From assembly GCA_023418575.1 (NCBI GenBank), contig JAEZZM010000032.1:1-47515 (forward strand): DNA of 47,515 bases, written 5' to 3'. Within the stretch, counting starts at the first letter, position 1. Every line of letters starts with the position of its first letter. This DNA comes from Actinomycetes bacterium. Its GTDB lineage: Bacteria > Actinomycetota > Coriobacteriia > Coriobacteriales > JAEZZM01. Shown piece after piece: positions 16,475-24,578 of the stretch. Both the position numbers and the translations under genes were made by a program. The notes below the pieces were generated by a model, which had not been told where the DNA came from, made no database searches, and was given only the letters and a program-made list of their open reading frames with translations.

Positions 16475-17196
16475 ACGCAAAAGAAGAACTCTCATATGAT
16501 GAAGCTGCAGCAAAAATTATTGTTGCTCTTGATTGTTCTGAACAAGAGGCGCTTTCTCTTGCTGAAAGCCTTAAAGGCAAAGCTCAGTGGCTCAAGATAG
16601 GAATGACCCTGTATTATGCAGCGGGACCAGCCATAGTAAAAAAGCTTAAGGATATGGGTTTTAAACTCTTTTTAGACCTTAAGCTACATGATATCCCTCA
16701 TCAGGTGCGTGGCGCTGCTCAAAGCGTGGCTAGTCTGGGAGTTGATATAGTATCTTGCCATGCCTTAGGTGGAGCAGAGATGATTGCGGCTGCCAAAGAG
16801 GGGCTCTCATCTAGTAATAAGACGGCAAAACTCATCTGTATTACCGTGCTTACCAGTACTGATGCGCAAACCTTGCGCTCTATAGGCATTTGCACACAAC
16901 TTGAAGAGCAGGTTGATTTATTGGCTCGTCTTAGTGCAGAAGTTTCAGATGGTATCGTTTGCTCTCCTCAGGAAGCAGCCTTAATGCGTAAGCTTTTGGG
17001 GGATTCAGCTCTTATCGTCACCCCAGGAGTTAGACCTCATGGAGATGATCTTCAAGATCAGTCACGCGTATGTACGCCGGCACAAGCAATAGAGAGGGGA
17101 GCAAGCCTTTTGGTTATAGGTAGACCCATTACTCAGGCTTCAGATCCACGTGCTAAATTTGATGAAATTGTGAATAGTATTAGAGGGGTAGGATAA
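16468..17196 (+). CDS. pyrF: Orotidine 5'-phosphate decarboxylase
   Basis: PyrF converts OMP to UMP, the last step of the pathway. The 242-aa protein belongs to the short type I family: IIVALDCSEQEAL, WLKIGMTLYYAAGP, and the catalytic array DLKLHDIPHQV with Asp70, Lys72 and Asp75. Near the C-terminus it has VTPGVRPHGDDLQDQSRVCTPAQAIERGASLLVIGRPITQA. It overlaps pyrD by 7 bp and pyrE by 1 bp (taATG). This differs from the longer type found in Mycobacterium. Confidence 0.96.
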   Translation: MLDAKEELSYDEAAAKIIVALDCSEQEALSLAESLKGKAQWLKIGMTLYYAAGPAIVKKLKDMGFKLFLDLKLHDIPHQVRGAAQSVASLGVDIVSCHALGGAEMIAAAKEGLSSSNKTAKLICITVLTSTDAQTLRSIGICTQLEEQVDLLARLSAEVSDGIVCSPQEAALMRKLLGDSALIVTPGVRPHGDDLQDQSRVCTPAQAIERGASLLVIGRPITQASDPRAKFDEIVNSIRGVG

Positions 17197-17780
17197 TGAC
17201 AGATCAAGAAATTCTAAAAATTTTAGAAGAGACTCAGGCGATAAAAAAAGGCCATTTTGTGCTCACTAGTGGACGTCATTCGGACACCTATATTCAGTGT
17301 GCGCGCGTCCTAGAAAATCCTAGCCTTTCGTATGAGTTGGCTAAAGAGGCAGCAGCGCGTATTCCACAAGAAATTAAAGAGCGTCTTACTTTAGTTGCAA
17401 GCCCAGCAGTAGGGGGTATGTTATTTGGTTTTGCGCTTGCTCATGTCCTTGGTCTCAATTTCATATTTTCCGAGCGTGTAGAGGGTAAAATGAAGTTTAG
17501 GCGCTCATTTAAAGTGGCTCAAAATGACTGCGTTTTGGTAGCTGAAGACGTAGTTACAACGGGTGGTTCGGTTCAAGAAGTTTGTGAGCTTGTTGAACAG
17601 GCTGGGGCAGATGTTGCTTGTGTGGTTTCTCTTATCGACCGAAAAACAGATAAAAAGTTTAAGGCACGTTTTTATCCACTTCTAGAATTGCCTACTGCAT
17701 CATGGGATCCTGAAGACTGCGAACTGTGTAAAAATAACGTTGAATTTGAATCTTTGGGTTCGCGAAGACTTGCAAAATAA
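17196..17780 (+). CDS. pyrE: Orotate phosphoribosyltransferase
   Basis: PyrE joins orotate to PRPP to give OMP. The 194-aa protein has KKGHFVLTSGRHSDTYIQCARVLENP at the N-terminus, a typical opening of the Firmicutes/actinobacterial form, VASPAVGGMLFGF, SERVEGKMKFRRSF and the PRPP motif CVLVAEDVVTTGGSV. The C-terminal tail (DPEDCELCKNN) has a CxxC-like pair seen in related PyrE proteins. It is the last gene of the pyr operon. No clear terminator follows before the mihF promoter. Confidence 0.95.
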   Translation: MTDQEILKILEETQAIKKGHFVLTSGRHSDTYIQCARVLENPSLSYELAKEAAARIPQEIKERLTLVASPAVGGMLFGFALAHVLGLNFIFSERVEGKMKFRRSFKVAQNDCVLVAEDVVTTGGSVQEVCELVEQAGADVACVVSLIDRKTDKKFKARFYPLLELPTASWDPEDCELCKNNVEFESLGSRRLAK

Positions 17781-17832
17781 CCTTAAGTGGACTTAATATA
17801 CTCTTTTGTATGCGTTATGCTATAGTTTCGCA

Positions 17833-17838
17833 TATAAT
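17833..17838 (+). promoter_or_regulatory. Probable -10 element for the mihF transcript
   Basis: A perfect TATAAT hexamer lies in the 96-bp gap after pyrE. The nearest -35-like element, TTGTAT at 17806-17811, is 21 bp away, which is longer than optimal, so only the -10 is proposed. Confidence 0.4.
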
Positions 17839-17876
17839 AATGGAAGTAAATGTAAGCTTAACTATTGGAGGTACCA

Positions 17877-18185
17877 ATGGCTCTTCCCCAACTTTCAGCT
17901 GAGGATCGTGCAAAAGCTTTAGAGAAGGCTGCTGCTGCTCGTCATGCTCGTGCTGAGTTACGTGAGAATATCAAGGCTGGCAAGGTTGCTTTGAGCGAGG
18001 TTTTAAGCTCAGATGATCCTGTAGCAAAGCGCATGAAGGTTTCTACCCTTATTGAGTCTCTTCCTGGTTATGGTAAGGCTAAGGCTGCTAAGGTTATGGA
18101 TGAGCTCGGTATTTCTGAGTCTCGTCGCATTCAGGGACTTGGTTCTCGTCAGCGCGAAGAACTCTTAAAGAAGCTCTCAAACTAA
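17877..18185 (+). CDS. mihF: Actinobacterial integration host factor mIHF
   Basis: mIHF is a small basic nucleoid protein that binds and bends DNA through a helix-two-turn-helix fold. It is essential in mycobacteria and restricted to Actinobacteria. The 102-aa protein begins MALPQLSAEDRAKALEKAAAARHARAELRENIKAG and contains VSTLIESLPGYGKAKAAKVMDELGISESRRIQGLGSRQREELL, the DNA-binding core. ATG 17877 follows a strong TTGGAGGT (17865-17872). The order pyr genes-mihF-gmk-rpoZ is the actinobacterial arrangement, and this gene is the clearest phylum marker in the window. Confidence 0.95.
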   Translation: MALPQLSAEDRAKALEKAAAARHARAELRENIKAGKVALSEVLSSDDPVAKRMKVSTLIESLPGYGKAKAAKVMDELGISESRRIQGLGSRQREELLKKLSN

Positions 18186-18210
18186 GTAATATTTCTGGTA
18201 CTACAAAGTT

Positions 18211-18774
18211 ATGAAAGTCCCACGACTCTTTGTAATATCAGGACCTTCAGGGGCGGGAAAAGGTACCCTTGTTGCTCAAGTGCGCAAGATAAGGCCTGAT
18301 CTCGCCCTTGCAGTTTCTGCTACCACAAGAAAGGCTCGGCCTCAAGAAATTGAGGGAAAGCATTATTATTTCTTGTCACTTGATGAGTTCAATAAGATCT
18401 TATCGGAAGATGGATTTGTTGAATCTGCTCTGGTCCATGGTAACTATTATGGAACCTTAGTATCAGAGGTAGAAGCTAAGCTTGAGGCGGGTAATTCTCT
18501 TATTCTTGAGATTGATCCCCAGGGCGCTTTTCAAGTAAAAAAGAAGGTAAAAGATGCTGTTTTAGTCTTCATTATGCCTCCCTCTGCAGAGGAGCTGGAG
18601 GCTCGTCTTAGGGCACGCGGCACTGAGACCGAAGAAGAACTTGCAACGCGTCTTCAAAATATGTACCAGGAAAATGAGGCTGCAAAACTTTATGATGCGG
18701 TCCTCATCAATGATGAGCTTTCAAGAGCTACCACAGAGCTCTTAGAGATACTTGCAAGATTTGAAGAAGAATAG
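18211..18774 (+). CDS. gmk: Guanylate kinase
   Basis: Gmk phosphorylates GMP to GDP with ATP. The 187-aa protein has the P-loop SGPSGAGKGT (about 9-18), SATTRKARPQEIEGKHYYFLS (GMP-binding), ALVHGNYYGT and LEIDPQGAFQVK, and ends in the lid region with RLRARGTETEEEL. The ATG has no strong Shine-Dalgarno; AT-rich sequence precedes it, so translation may depend on the upstream mihF transcript. The adjacent rpoZ is a conserved partner. Confidence 0.96.
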   Translation: MKVPRLFVISGPSGAGKGTLVAQVRKIRPDLALAVSATTRKARPQEIEGKHYYFLSLDEFNKILSEDGFVESALVHGNYYGTLVSEVEAKLEAGNSLILEIDPQGAFQVKKKVKDAVLVFIMPPSAEELEARLRARGTETEEELATRLQNMYQENEAAKLYDAVLINDELSRATTELLEILARFEEE

Positions 18775-18784
18775 AAGGCTGTAG

Positions 18785-19060
18785 ATGTCAGTTATTAAAC
18801 CAGAAATTGACAAGCTTCTAGAGCTTGCTGATAATGATCGTTTTCTTTTATGTGCTATGGCTGCCAAGCGCTCTCGTGATATTAACAATATGATTCTTGG
18901 CCAGGCTAATCGTGCTATGGCCTTACATACGCTTGATGAGCTTACTGAGCTTACTGGTAAAAAGCCCTTAAGCTTTGCTTTTGAAGAGCTGGCTGATGGC
19001 TTTGTAAGCTATGATAAAGCTAAACTTAAAGAATCTCTTGATAATCTTAATAATTATTAA
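18785..19060 (+). CDS. rpoZ: RNA polymerase omega subunit
   Basis: Omega helps assemble and stabilise RNA polymerase by latching beta-prime. The 91-aa product shows the family pattern VIKPEIDKLLELADNDRFLLCAMAAKRSRDINNMI, matching the usual P-x-ID-LL...(K/R)Y-L...AAKRARQIN. A C-terminal helix contains LSFAFEELADGFVSYDK. The position directly after gmk is conserved in many bacteria and supports the call despite moderate similarity. The stop overlaps the thiI start (taATG). Confidence 0.9.
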   Translation: MSVIKPEIDKLLELADNDRFLLCAMAAKRSRDINNMILGQANRAMALHTLDELTELTGKKPLSFAFEELADGFVSYDKAKLKESLDNLNNY

Positions 19061-20229
19061 TGCTTGAGCCAATTTGTCTTGTTCATTATCACGAAATTGG
19101 CCTTAAAGGCAAAAATCGTGCCCATTTTGAACAGGTCCTAAAAAACAACCTAAAAGCAAAACTTGCCCCTTATGAGCTTAAACAAATAGAGCGCATAAGC
19201 GGGCATCTCTTAGTTAGCCTTAAAGATATTCAAGATGCCGATAAGCTCATGGATCTTATCTTAAAGACACCTGGTGTTGCACGCTGTTCTATGGGTTATA
19301 GAACTGATCGTGAGATGGAACACATCTTTGAGGCTGCTAAACGTTGCATGGATGAGGCGGGAGACTTTTTTAGTTTTAAGGTTGAATGCCGTCGTTCAAA
19401 TACTGATTTCCCTATAGACTCCATGCAGCTTAATCAATTATTGGGTGCTTATTTGTGTGAGCAATTTCCCAGTAAAAAAGTGCTCATGCATGATCCAGAC
19501 CTTATCTGCCACCTGCGTATAGTGCAAGGCAGTGCCTATTTATATGCTCGTACCCAAGAAGGTGTAGGGGGCCTGCCTGTTGGAACTGCAGGTAAGGTTG
19601 TATGTTTGCTTTCAAGCGGTATAGATTCTCCAGTTTCTTGTTGGCGCATGATGAAGCGTGGTGCTCAGATTGTGCCACTCCATTTTTCTGGAAGACCTCA
19701 ATCCAGTGATGAAAGTGAGTACCTGGTCAAAGATATCCTTGACTGTCTAAGAAAACGTGCAGATATCCCATACTATTACACCCTGCCTTTTGGTGATATC
19801 CAAAAAGAAATTTCACTGCAGGTACCTGATTCTATACGCATAATCATGTACCGTCGTTTTATGTATGCCATAGCTTCTAGGTTAGCTAAGATAGAAGGGG
19901 CAAAAGCCCTGGTTACGGGTGAGTCTTTGGGTCAGGTTGCTTCTCAAACCTTAGAAAATCTTATGGCGGTTGATGAGATGGCTGATCTCCCGGTTTTTAG
20001 ACCTCTTATAGGAAGCGATAAGCGAGAGATTATTGCAGAAGCACAAAGCCTGGGTACCTATGAGATTTCAACTGAAACTGCTCCTGACTGCTGCACCCTA
20101 TTTATGCCTAGAAAGCCAGAAACTCATGCAAAGCTTACTAAAGTTCATGAAGCATGGGACTTACTAGCCTTTGATGAACTTATGGAGCAGGCTTTATCGT
20201 CTTTAGAAAAACATAAGCTAGAAGTCTAG
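19060..20229 (+). CDS. thiI: tRNA 4-thiouridine synthase ThiI (short form)
   Basis: ThiI adenylates and thiolates U8 of tRNA. The 389-aa chain has an N-terminal ferredoxin-like/THUMP region (HYHEIGLKGKNRAHFE, then LLKTPGVARC-like sequence), and a PP-loop ATPase with VCLLSSGIDSPVSCWRMMKRG and VTGESLGQVASQTLENL. It ends with DCCTLFMPRKPETHAK. The C-terminal rhodanese domain of the E. coli protein is missing, as in Bacillus, so sulfur transfer must use a separate cysteine desulfurase. It overlaps rpoZ by 1 bp. About 135 bp of non-coding sequence follows. Confidence 0.95.
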   Translation: MLEPICLVHYHEIGLKGKNRAHFEQVLKNNLKAKLAPYELKQIERISGHLLVSLKDIQDADKLMDLILKTPGVARCSMGYRTDREMEHIFEAAKRCMDEAGDFFSFKVECRRSNTDFPIDSMQLNQLLGAYLCEQFPSKKVLMHDPDLICHLRIVQGSAYLYARTQEGVGGLPVGTAGKVVCLLSSGIDSPVSCWRMMKRGAQIVPLHFSGRPQSSDESEYLVKDILDCLRKRADIPYYYTLPFGDIQKEISLQVPDSIRIIMYRRFMYAIASRLAKIEGAKALVTGESLGQVASQTLENLMAVDEMADLPVFRPLIGSDKREIIAEAQSLGTYEISTETAPDCCTLFMPRKPETHAKLTKVHEAWDLLAFDELMEQALSSLEKHKLEV

Positions 20230-20315
20230 TCTGTTTATTTAGTTCTTAAAGTTTACTCAAGATTTAGATTATCCTTAGACCGTCATAGCAGTCTTTAGAT
20301 TATCAGCCAAAAAAG

Positions 20316-20353
20316 CTCTCATTCTTAGGGATAATAGTCCTTAAGAATGAGAG
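20316..20353 (+). promoter_or_regulatory. Strong hairpin that buries the comEA ribosome binding site
   Basis: CTCTCATTCTTA (20316-20327) is perfectly complementary to TAAGAATGAGAG (20342-20353). One G-U and two G-C pairs extend the stem to 15 bp around an 8-base loop. The right arm covers the 5' half of the comEA Shine-Dalgarno GAGAGGAG (20349-20356), whose start codon is at 20365. There is no T tract after it on the + strand, so it is not a standard terminator there. On the - strand the stem is followed by six T, so it could end antisense transcripts from comEA. Translational repression is inferred. Confidence 0.75.
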
Positions 20354-20364
20354 GAGTGTTGCTT

Positions 20365-21153
20365 ATGCACTATGACAAGCCCAGTTTTCTAGAGCAATGT
20401 AAATCCCTATGTTCAGGCTTCGGTTTAGCTTCAAATAAGAGCAGCGCTGCTCTATCTCTAATTAAATATGGGCTTATAGCTTTATTATGCCTATCTGCTT
20501 GTTTATTTGTGGGGGTTCTTAGTTTCAAGATTTCTTCTAACTTGAAGCCTGAGGCAAAGAGCTTGGAGCAAAAGGCGGCTCTTGAGCGCCTTGGATTGCA
20601 AGAGAATGCAACTGAAGATAAAAAGGTAACAGAGGCTAGTGTATCTGAGAGGGTCGATAAGAGTCAGGACCAACTAAGCCCACCAGAAGAAATATATGTA
20701 CATGTAGATGGGCAGGTTGCAAGTCCTGGATTATATAAATTACCTCAAAACTCTAGAGTGGATGCTGCAATTAAAGCTGCTGGTGGCCTTTTAGAACAAG
20801 CTCAAACCAAGGATTTAAATCTTGCACAAAGTTTAAGCGACGGAGCAAAACTCTATATTCCTGCCTTAGGAGAGCAGTATTCACAAGATGGAAACTCAAG
20901 TTCACTTATTAATATACAAGGGGATAAAGCTGTTCAGGAAATTCAAAATACTTCCTCATCGGGACTTATTAATATTAATACTGCCGATGTAGCCGGATTA
21001 CAAAAAATTAGTGGCGTGGGTAAAAAGACAGCCGAAGCCATTATTGCTGACAGAAAAAAGCAGGGCCCTTTTAAAAGAATTGAAGATATTTGTAGGGTAA
21101 GCGGTATTGGTGCTAAAAAATTTGAGCAGATGAAGCATGAGATCTGCGTTTAG
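20365..21153 (+). CDS. comEA: ComEA-like DNA-binding competence protein
   Basis: ComEA is a membrane-anchored protein that binds incoming double-stranded DNA outside the membrane during natural transformation. The protein (262 aa) has one membrane anchor at about 32-54, a variable acidic linker, an SLBB domain (YVHVDGQVASPGLYKLP..., about 105-165), and a C-terminal pair of helix-hairpin-helix motifs (LININTADVAGLQKISGVGKKTAEAIIADRK...RIEDICRVSGIGAKKFEQMK). ATG 20365 is favoured by GAGAGGAG at 20349-20356; the ATG at 20347 would lie inside the regulatory stem. comEC overlaps its end by 17 bp, so binding protein and channel are co-expressed. Confidence 0.93.
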   Translation: MHYDKPSFLEQCKSLCSGFGLASNKSSAALSLIKYGLIALLCLSACLFVGVLSFKISSNLKPEAKSLEQKAALERLGLQENATEDKKVTEASVSERVDKSQDQLSPPEEIYVHVDGQVASPGLYKLPQNSRVDAAIKAAGGLLEQAQTKDLNLAQSLSDGAKLYIPALGEQYSQDGNSSSLINIQGDKAVQEIQNTSSSGLININTADVAGLQKISGVGKKTAEAIIADRKKQGPFKRIEDICRVSGIGAKKFEQMKHEICV

Positions 21154-23596
21154 TAATCAGGAAGCGTTTGTTCCCAGGCCTTATTTAAGCTCGAGCCTGA
21201 TGAGCTTTATATGTCTCTACGCCTTTCATTATCTATTTTTAGAGTCGCAGCTTCTTGGAACAAAAGGCTTCTTAGAACTAGCTCCTGTATATGTTTTGGC
21301 CTTGCTTTTTATGCTCATAGTTTTAATAGTGCGTCTCATTAGAAGTTTGAGGCTTGGCCATGAGAAGCAACTGAAAGAAAAGCGAGCTTTGATCGTTTAT
21401 CTGCTTAAGCCGCTGCTAATTACCTTGATTTTGCTGCTGCTTTCATATCTTGTTTGCAGTTTAAAGATTTCATCATTACATAAGCAAGAAGCCTTGGCTC
21501 AAGGTTTTAAAGAGCTTTCAGGAATTGCTCGTGTGGTCTCTGATGAAAGGAAAAATGAGTTTGGATCTAAACAAGACTTAGAGATTATTGCGATAGGTAC
21601 GGGCAGGATTAAAACAAGTGATTTATATCAGGCTAAGGGTCTAGAATTCCTGGAAAAGCCTTTGCTTGTTGAGGCTCAGGCAAAGGCAAATCAAGTGATG
21701 GCTAAGCAAGGGCAGCTTGTTGTATTTCAAGGACGCTATAGCGCTCTGGATAGAAGCAATGAGTTTGATCTTCGCTCGCTTAAAAAGGCCAGAATAGGGA
21801 AGTTGAAAATCGAGATGCTTGAGAGCCTGGATTATCAAAAAGGCATCTTTTCTTTTATTTTTAAATTAAGACAAAGGGTCTTAGATAGAATTTTTCCTGA
21901 ACAAAGTCCCGAGGCTGCTTTCTTAGCGGGGATTTTTACTGGCTATAGCACTGAGCTGAGCTCATTTAACTTGCGTGAGCAATTTGCCCGGACGGGCTTA
22001 TCGCACATGGTTGCAGTTTCAGGCACTCATCTTGCCATAGTATTAGCTTGTTTGAAACTGCTCTTAGAACACTTAAGACTAAATAAGTTTGTTTTATCTT
22101 TGCTGCTTATCTTGTTGAGCGGCATTTATGTGGTGTTTACAGGCTTACAAGTCTCTGCAATGAGAGCTTGGATTATGGCTTGTCTTATAGTTCTGGCGCC
22201 AGTATTTAAACGACGCGCTCAGTCCTTATCGGCCTTAGGCCTAACTGCCTGCATCATGCTTTTAGTGGATCCCTTATGCGTATATTCCTTAAGCTTTCAA
22301 CTATCTTTTCTCTCAGTCTTTGGGATTCTTGTTTTTGCAAATTACCTAAAAACATGGATCTACCTGCAGCTACCAAGTGTATTGCAAAGAAGTTTTTCAC
22401 AAGCGCTCTGTTCTATGATAGCTATATCACTAATCTGTCAGCTTATTACCTTGCCTTTAACGGTACCTCTATTTACTTATATCCCTATTTCCTCAATCAT
22501 CTGCAATATCCTAATTGCTCCCTTGCTTAGCATCTCTTTAATGCTCTCATTTGTTTGGCAAATTTGTGCTTTTATCTGGGAACCTTTGAGCCTTATTTTT
22601 GCGCCTATGATCCTATTCATATGTAAACTGTGCTTGTTTATCTCGTCGATTTTTGCTCAGAGCCCTTTTATGGTAAGTGGTATCTCTCAAGGTCCGCTTG
22701 TCTTAGCGATAAGTGTAATACTTATTTTTTCCGCACTCTATATGACCTGGAGAAAGCCTCACAAATTGCCAATTAAAAATTTACTAGTCTTTTGTACAAG
22801 CACTGGTTTTGTGGTGTTTCTTGCCTGCTATGCACCTATGGCAGACGGCATCTATGCACTTGATATAGGGCAGGGAGATGCTATTTATCTCAAAAGTAGG
22901 GGAGAGAGTCTTCTTGTAGATGTAGGCGATAAAGACGAGATTAAGAAAGCCTTAGCAAGAAATCATATATTTCGCCTTGATGCTCTTTTAATAACTCATC
23001 TAGATAAAGATCATGTAGGAGGACTGCCCGCTCTAGCTCAGAGTTTAAGTTTTAAGCGTCTTTATCTAGCGCGGGGTGTAAAAGAACACTTAAATTTAGA
23101 ACAAAAGCTTGCCCTTTTGGATGCTGAGGTAGAAGAAATCGTTGAGCTCGATTTTGGAGATGAGCTAAGAGTTGGGAATTTTAATTTTAGGCAGATTTGG
23201 CCTCGAGAAATTGTTGATGGTCATGATAATGAAGACTCTGTAGTGCTCTTAGGTTCTTTGCACTCATATTTTCATGGAGATTTAAGCATTCTTCTTACAG
23301 GAGATGCTGAGCATCAAATCAATCAGGACTGTATAGACAGAGGGCTGCTTTCTCATGTTGATCTGCTTAAATTGGGTCATCATGGAGCAAAGGCTGGGCT
23401 TACATTTGAGCAGGCAAGGATCTTATCGCCTCGTTTTGCTCTTATTAGTTGTGGGAAAAATAACAGATATGGTCACCCCCATAAAGACATACTTAGCTAT
23501 CTAGAGGCAGTGGGCTCAAAGATTTTGCGCACTGATCAAAGCTCTGATGTTGGCATAGCCTTGCGCTTTTGGGGTTATACTTGTGTAGGTGATTAA
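21137..23596 (+). CDS. comEC: ComEC/Rec2 DNA-uptake channel protein
   Basis: ComEC forms the membrane channel that carries single-stranded DNA into the cell. The 819-aa protein has N-terminal membrane segments with a soluble OB-fold-like region (about 120-230), the competence core FLAGIFTGYSTELS...LREQFARTGLSHMVAVSGTHLAIV (about 255-300), and many further membrane helices to about residue 560. The C-terminal metallo-beta-lactamase-like domain holds ALDIGQGDAIYL, LLITHLDKDHVGGLPAL, LLTGDAEH and LKLGHHGAKAG. All three parts are present and uninterrupted, so transformation is plausible, although other competence genes are outside the window. Confidence 0.95.
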   Translation: MRSAFSNQEAFVPRPYLSSSLMSFICLYAFHYLFLESQLLGTKGFLELAPVYVLALLFMLIVLIVRLIRSLRLGHEKQLKEKRALIVYLLKPLLITLILLLLSYLVCSLKISSLHKQEALAQGFKELSGIARVVSDERKNEFGSKQDLEIIAIGTGRIKTSDLYQAKGLEFLEKPLLVEAQAKANQVMAKQGQLVVFQGRYSALDRSNEFDLRSLKKARIGKLKIEMLESLDYQKGIFSFIFKLRQRVLDRIFPEQSPEAAFLAGIFTGYSTELSSFNLREQFARTGLSHMVAVSGTHLAIVLACLKLLLEHLRLNKFVLSLLLILLSGIYVVFTGLQVSAMRAWIMACLIVLAPVFKRRAQSLSALGLTACIMLLVDPLCVYSLSFQLSFLSVFGILVFANYLKTWIYLQLPSVLQRSFSQALCSMIAISLICQLITLPLTVPLFTYIPISSIICNILIAPLLSISLMLSFVWQICAFIWEPLSLIFAPMILFICKLCLFISSIFAQSPFMVSGISQGPLVLAISVILIFSALYMTWRKPHKLPIKNLLVFCTSTGFVVFLACYAPMADGIYALDIGQGDAIYLKSRGESLLVDVGDKDEIKKALARNHIFRLDALLITHLDKDHVGGLPALAQSLSFKRLYLARGVKEHLNLEQKLALLDAEVEEIVELDFGDELRVGNFNFRQIWPREIVDGHDNEDSVVLLGSLHSYFHGDLSILLTGDAEHQINQDCIDRGLLSHVDLLKLGHHGAKAGLTFEQARILSPRFALISCGKNNRYGHPHKDILSYLEAVGSKILRTDQSSDVGIALRFWGYTCVGD

Positions 23597-23624
23597 GTAG
23601 TCAGTTTTATTTTGGGAGGTGGCT

Positions 23625-24578
23625 ATGGCGCAGCTTGAGCGAGCATATCTTATTGTGGGTTCAGATGAACTTATGAAGCAAAAGGCTCTTGACAAACTTT
23701 GTTCTTATGCAGACGAGTCCATGAAAGATTTTAACGTAGATATTATTAATGCAGCCGATAAGCCCGAGCCTGAACTGCTGATATCTTCTCTTAATATGCT
23801 TCCTATGATGGACGACTATCGTCTGGTTATCATCAAGCAGCTTGAAAATCTTGACAAGGCTTCTCAAGAGGCGCTTATCGACTACCTTAAGAATCCAAAC
23901 CCTCAGTCAGTTTGTCTTGGTATTGCTACAAAGCTTGCAAAAAATACCCGCCTTTATAAGGCCTTTGCAGCCAGTCATCCCAAGGCTTTGATAAGTTGTG
24001 AAGCTAAAAAAGCTTGGGAGCTTGCTAGTCAAGCACAAAAAATAGCTCAAGAACAGCAGCTTTATCTTGATCATGATGCTGCTGAGCTCTTGGTGTCTTT
24101 ATTAGGGGAGTCCAGCTTACTCTATCAAACTGAGCTTAAAAGGCTTGCCTTACAGTTTGGTAAGGGCTATAAGCTTAGCTATGAAGATATCTATTCTAAT
24201 GTAAAGCGTATCGCAGAGATCAAGCCTTGGACCTTTTTAGATGCTCTTTTTGATCGACGCCTAAGCTATGCTCTTGAATTATTTGTGCAGATGCCTGATC
24301 AAAATATTATGGGTTTGTATGTAATGAGCCTAAGCCGTCTAAGAGAGCTTATAAGTTATAAATCCCTTGCAAAAGAGGGAAGGGAACACTATGCAGCTCA
24401 AGAATTAGGCATGCAGCCTTGGCAGTTGAAAAATCACGTCAAATGGTCTAAGAACTTCAGTAGCGAAAGCTTAATGAGATCACTGAAAATGGCAGCTGAT
24501 TGTGAGCATGAATTAAAGTCTGTTTCCGATAAGCGCGGTGCCTATCTTAATTGGATCTTATCTCTTTATGCAGAGTAA
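23625..24578 (+). CDS. holA: DNA polymerase III delta subunit
   Basis: HolA is the clamp-loader subunit that opens the beta sliding clamp. The 317-aa protein has the family opening YLIVGSDELMKQKALDKL, an acidic and hydrophobic clamp-contact region (LLISSLNMLPMMDDYRLVIIKQLENLDK), and C-terminal helices ending KSVSDKRGAYLNWILSLYAE. It lacks a true P-loop, as expected for delta. ATG 23625 sits five bases after GGGAGG (23614-23619); the GTG at 23619 overlaps that site. comEC-holA-rpsT is a common order. Its 3' end overlaps the convergent phosphoesterase by 32 bp. Confidence 0.93.
   Translation: MAQLERAYLIVGSDELMKQKALDKLCSYADESMKDFNVDIINAADKPEPELLISSLNMLPMMDDYRLVIIKQLENLDKASQEALIDYLKNPNPQSVCLGIATKLAKNTRLYKAFAASHPKALISCEAKKAWELASQAQKIAQEQQLYLDHDAAELLVSLLGESSLLYQTELKRLALQFGKGYKLSYEDIYSNVKRIAEIKPWTFLDALFDRRLSYALELFVQMPDQNIMGLYVMSLSRLRELISYKSLAKEGREHYAAQELGMQPWQLKNHVKWSKNFSSESLMRSLKMAADCEHELKSVSDKRGAYLNWILSLYAE

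Noticed and set aside
20316..20353. Terminator for thiI
   Set aside because: The stem is strong but no T run follows on the + strand; the following bases are the comEA ribosome binding site.
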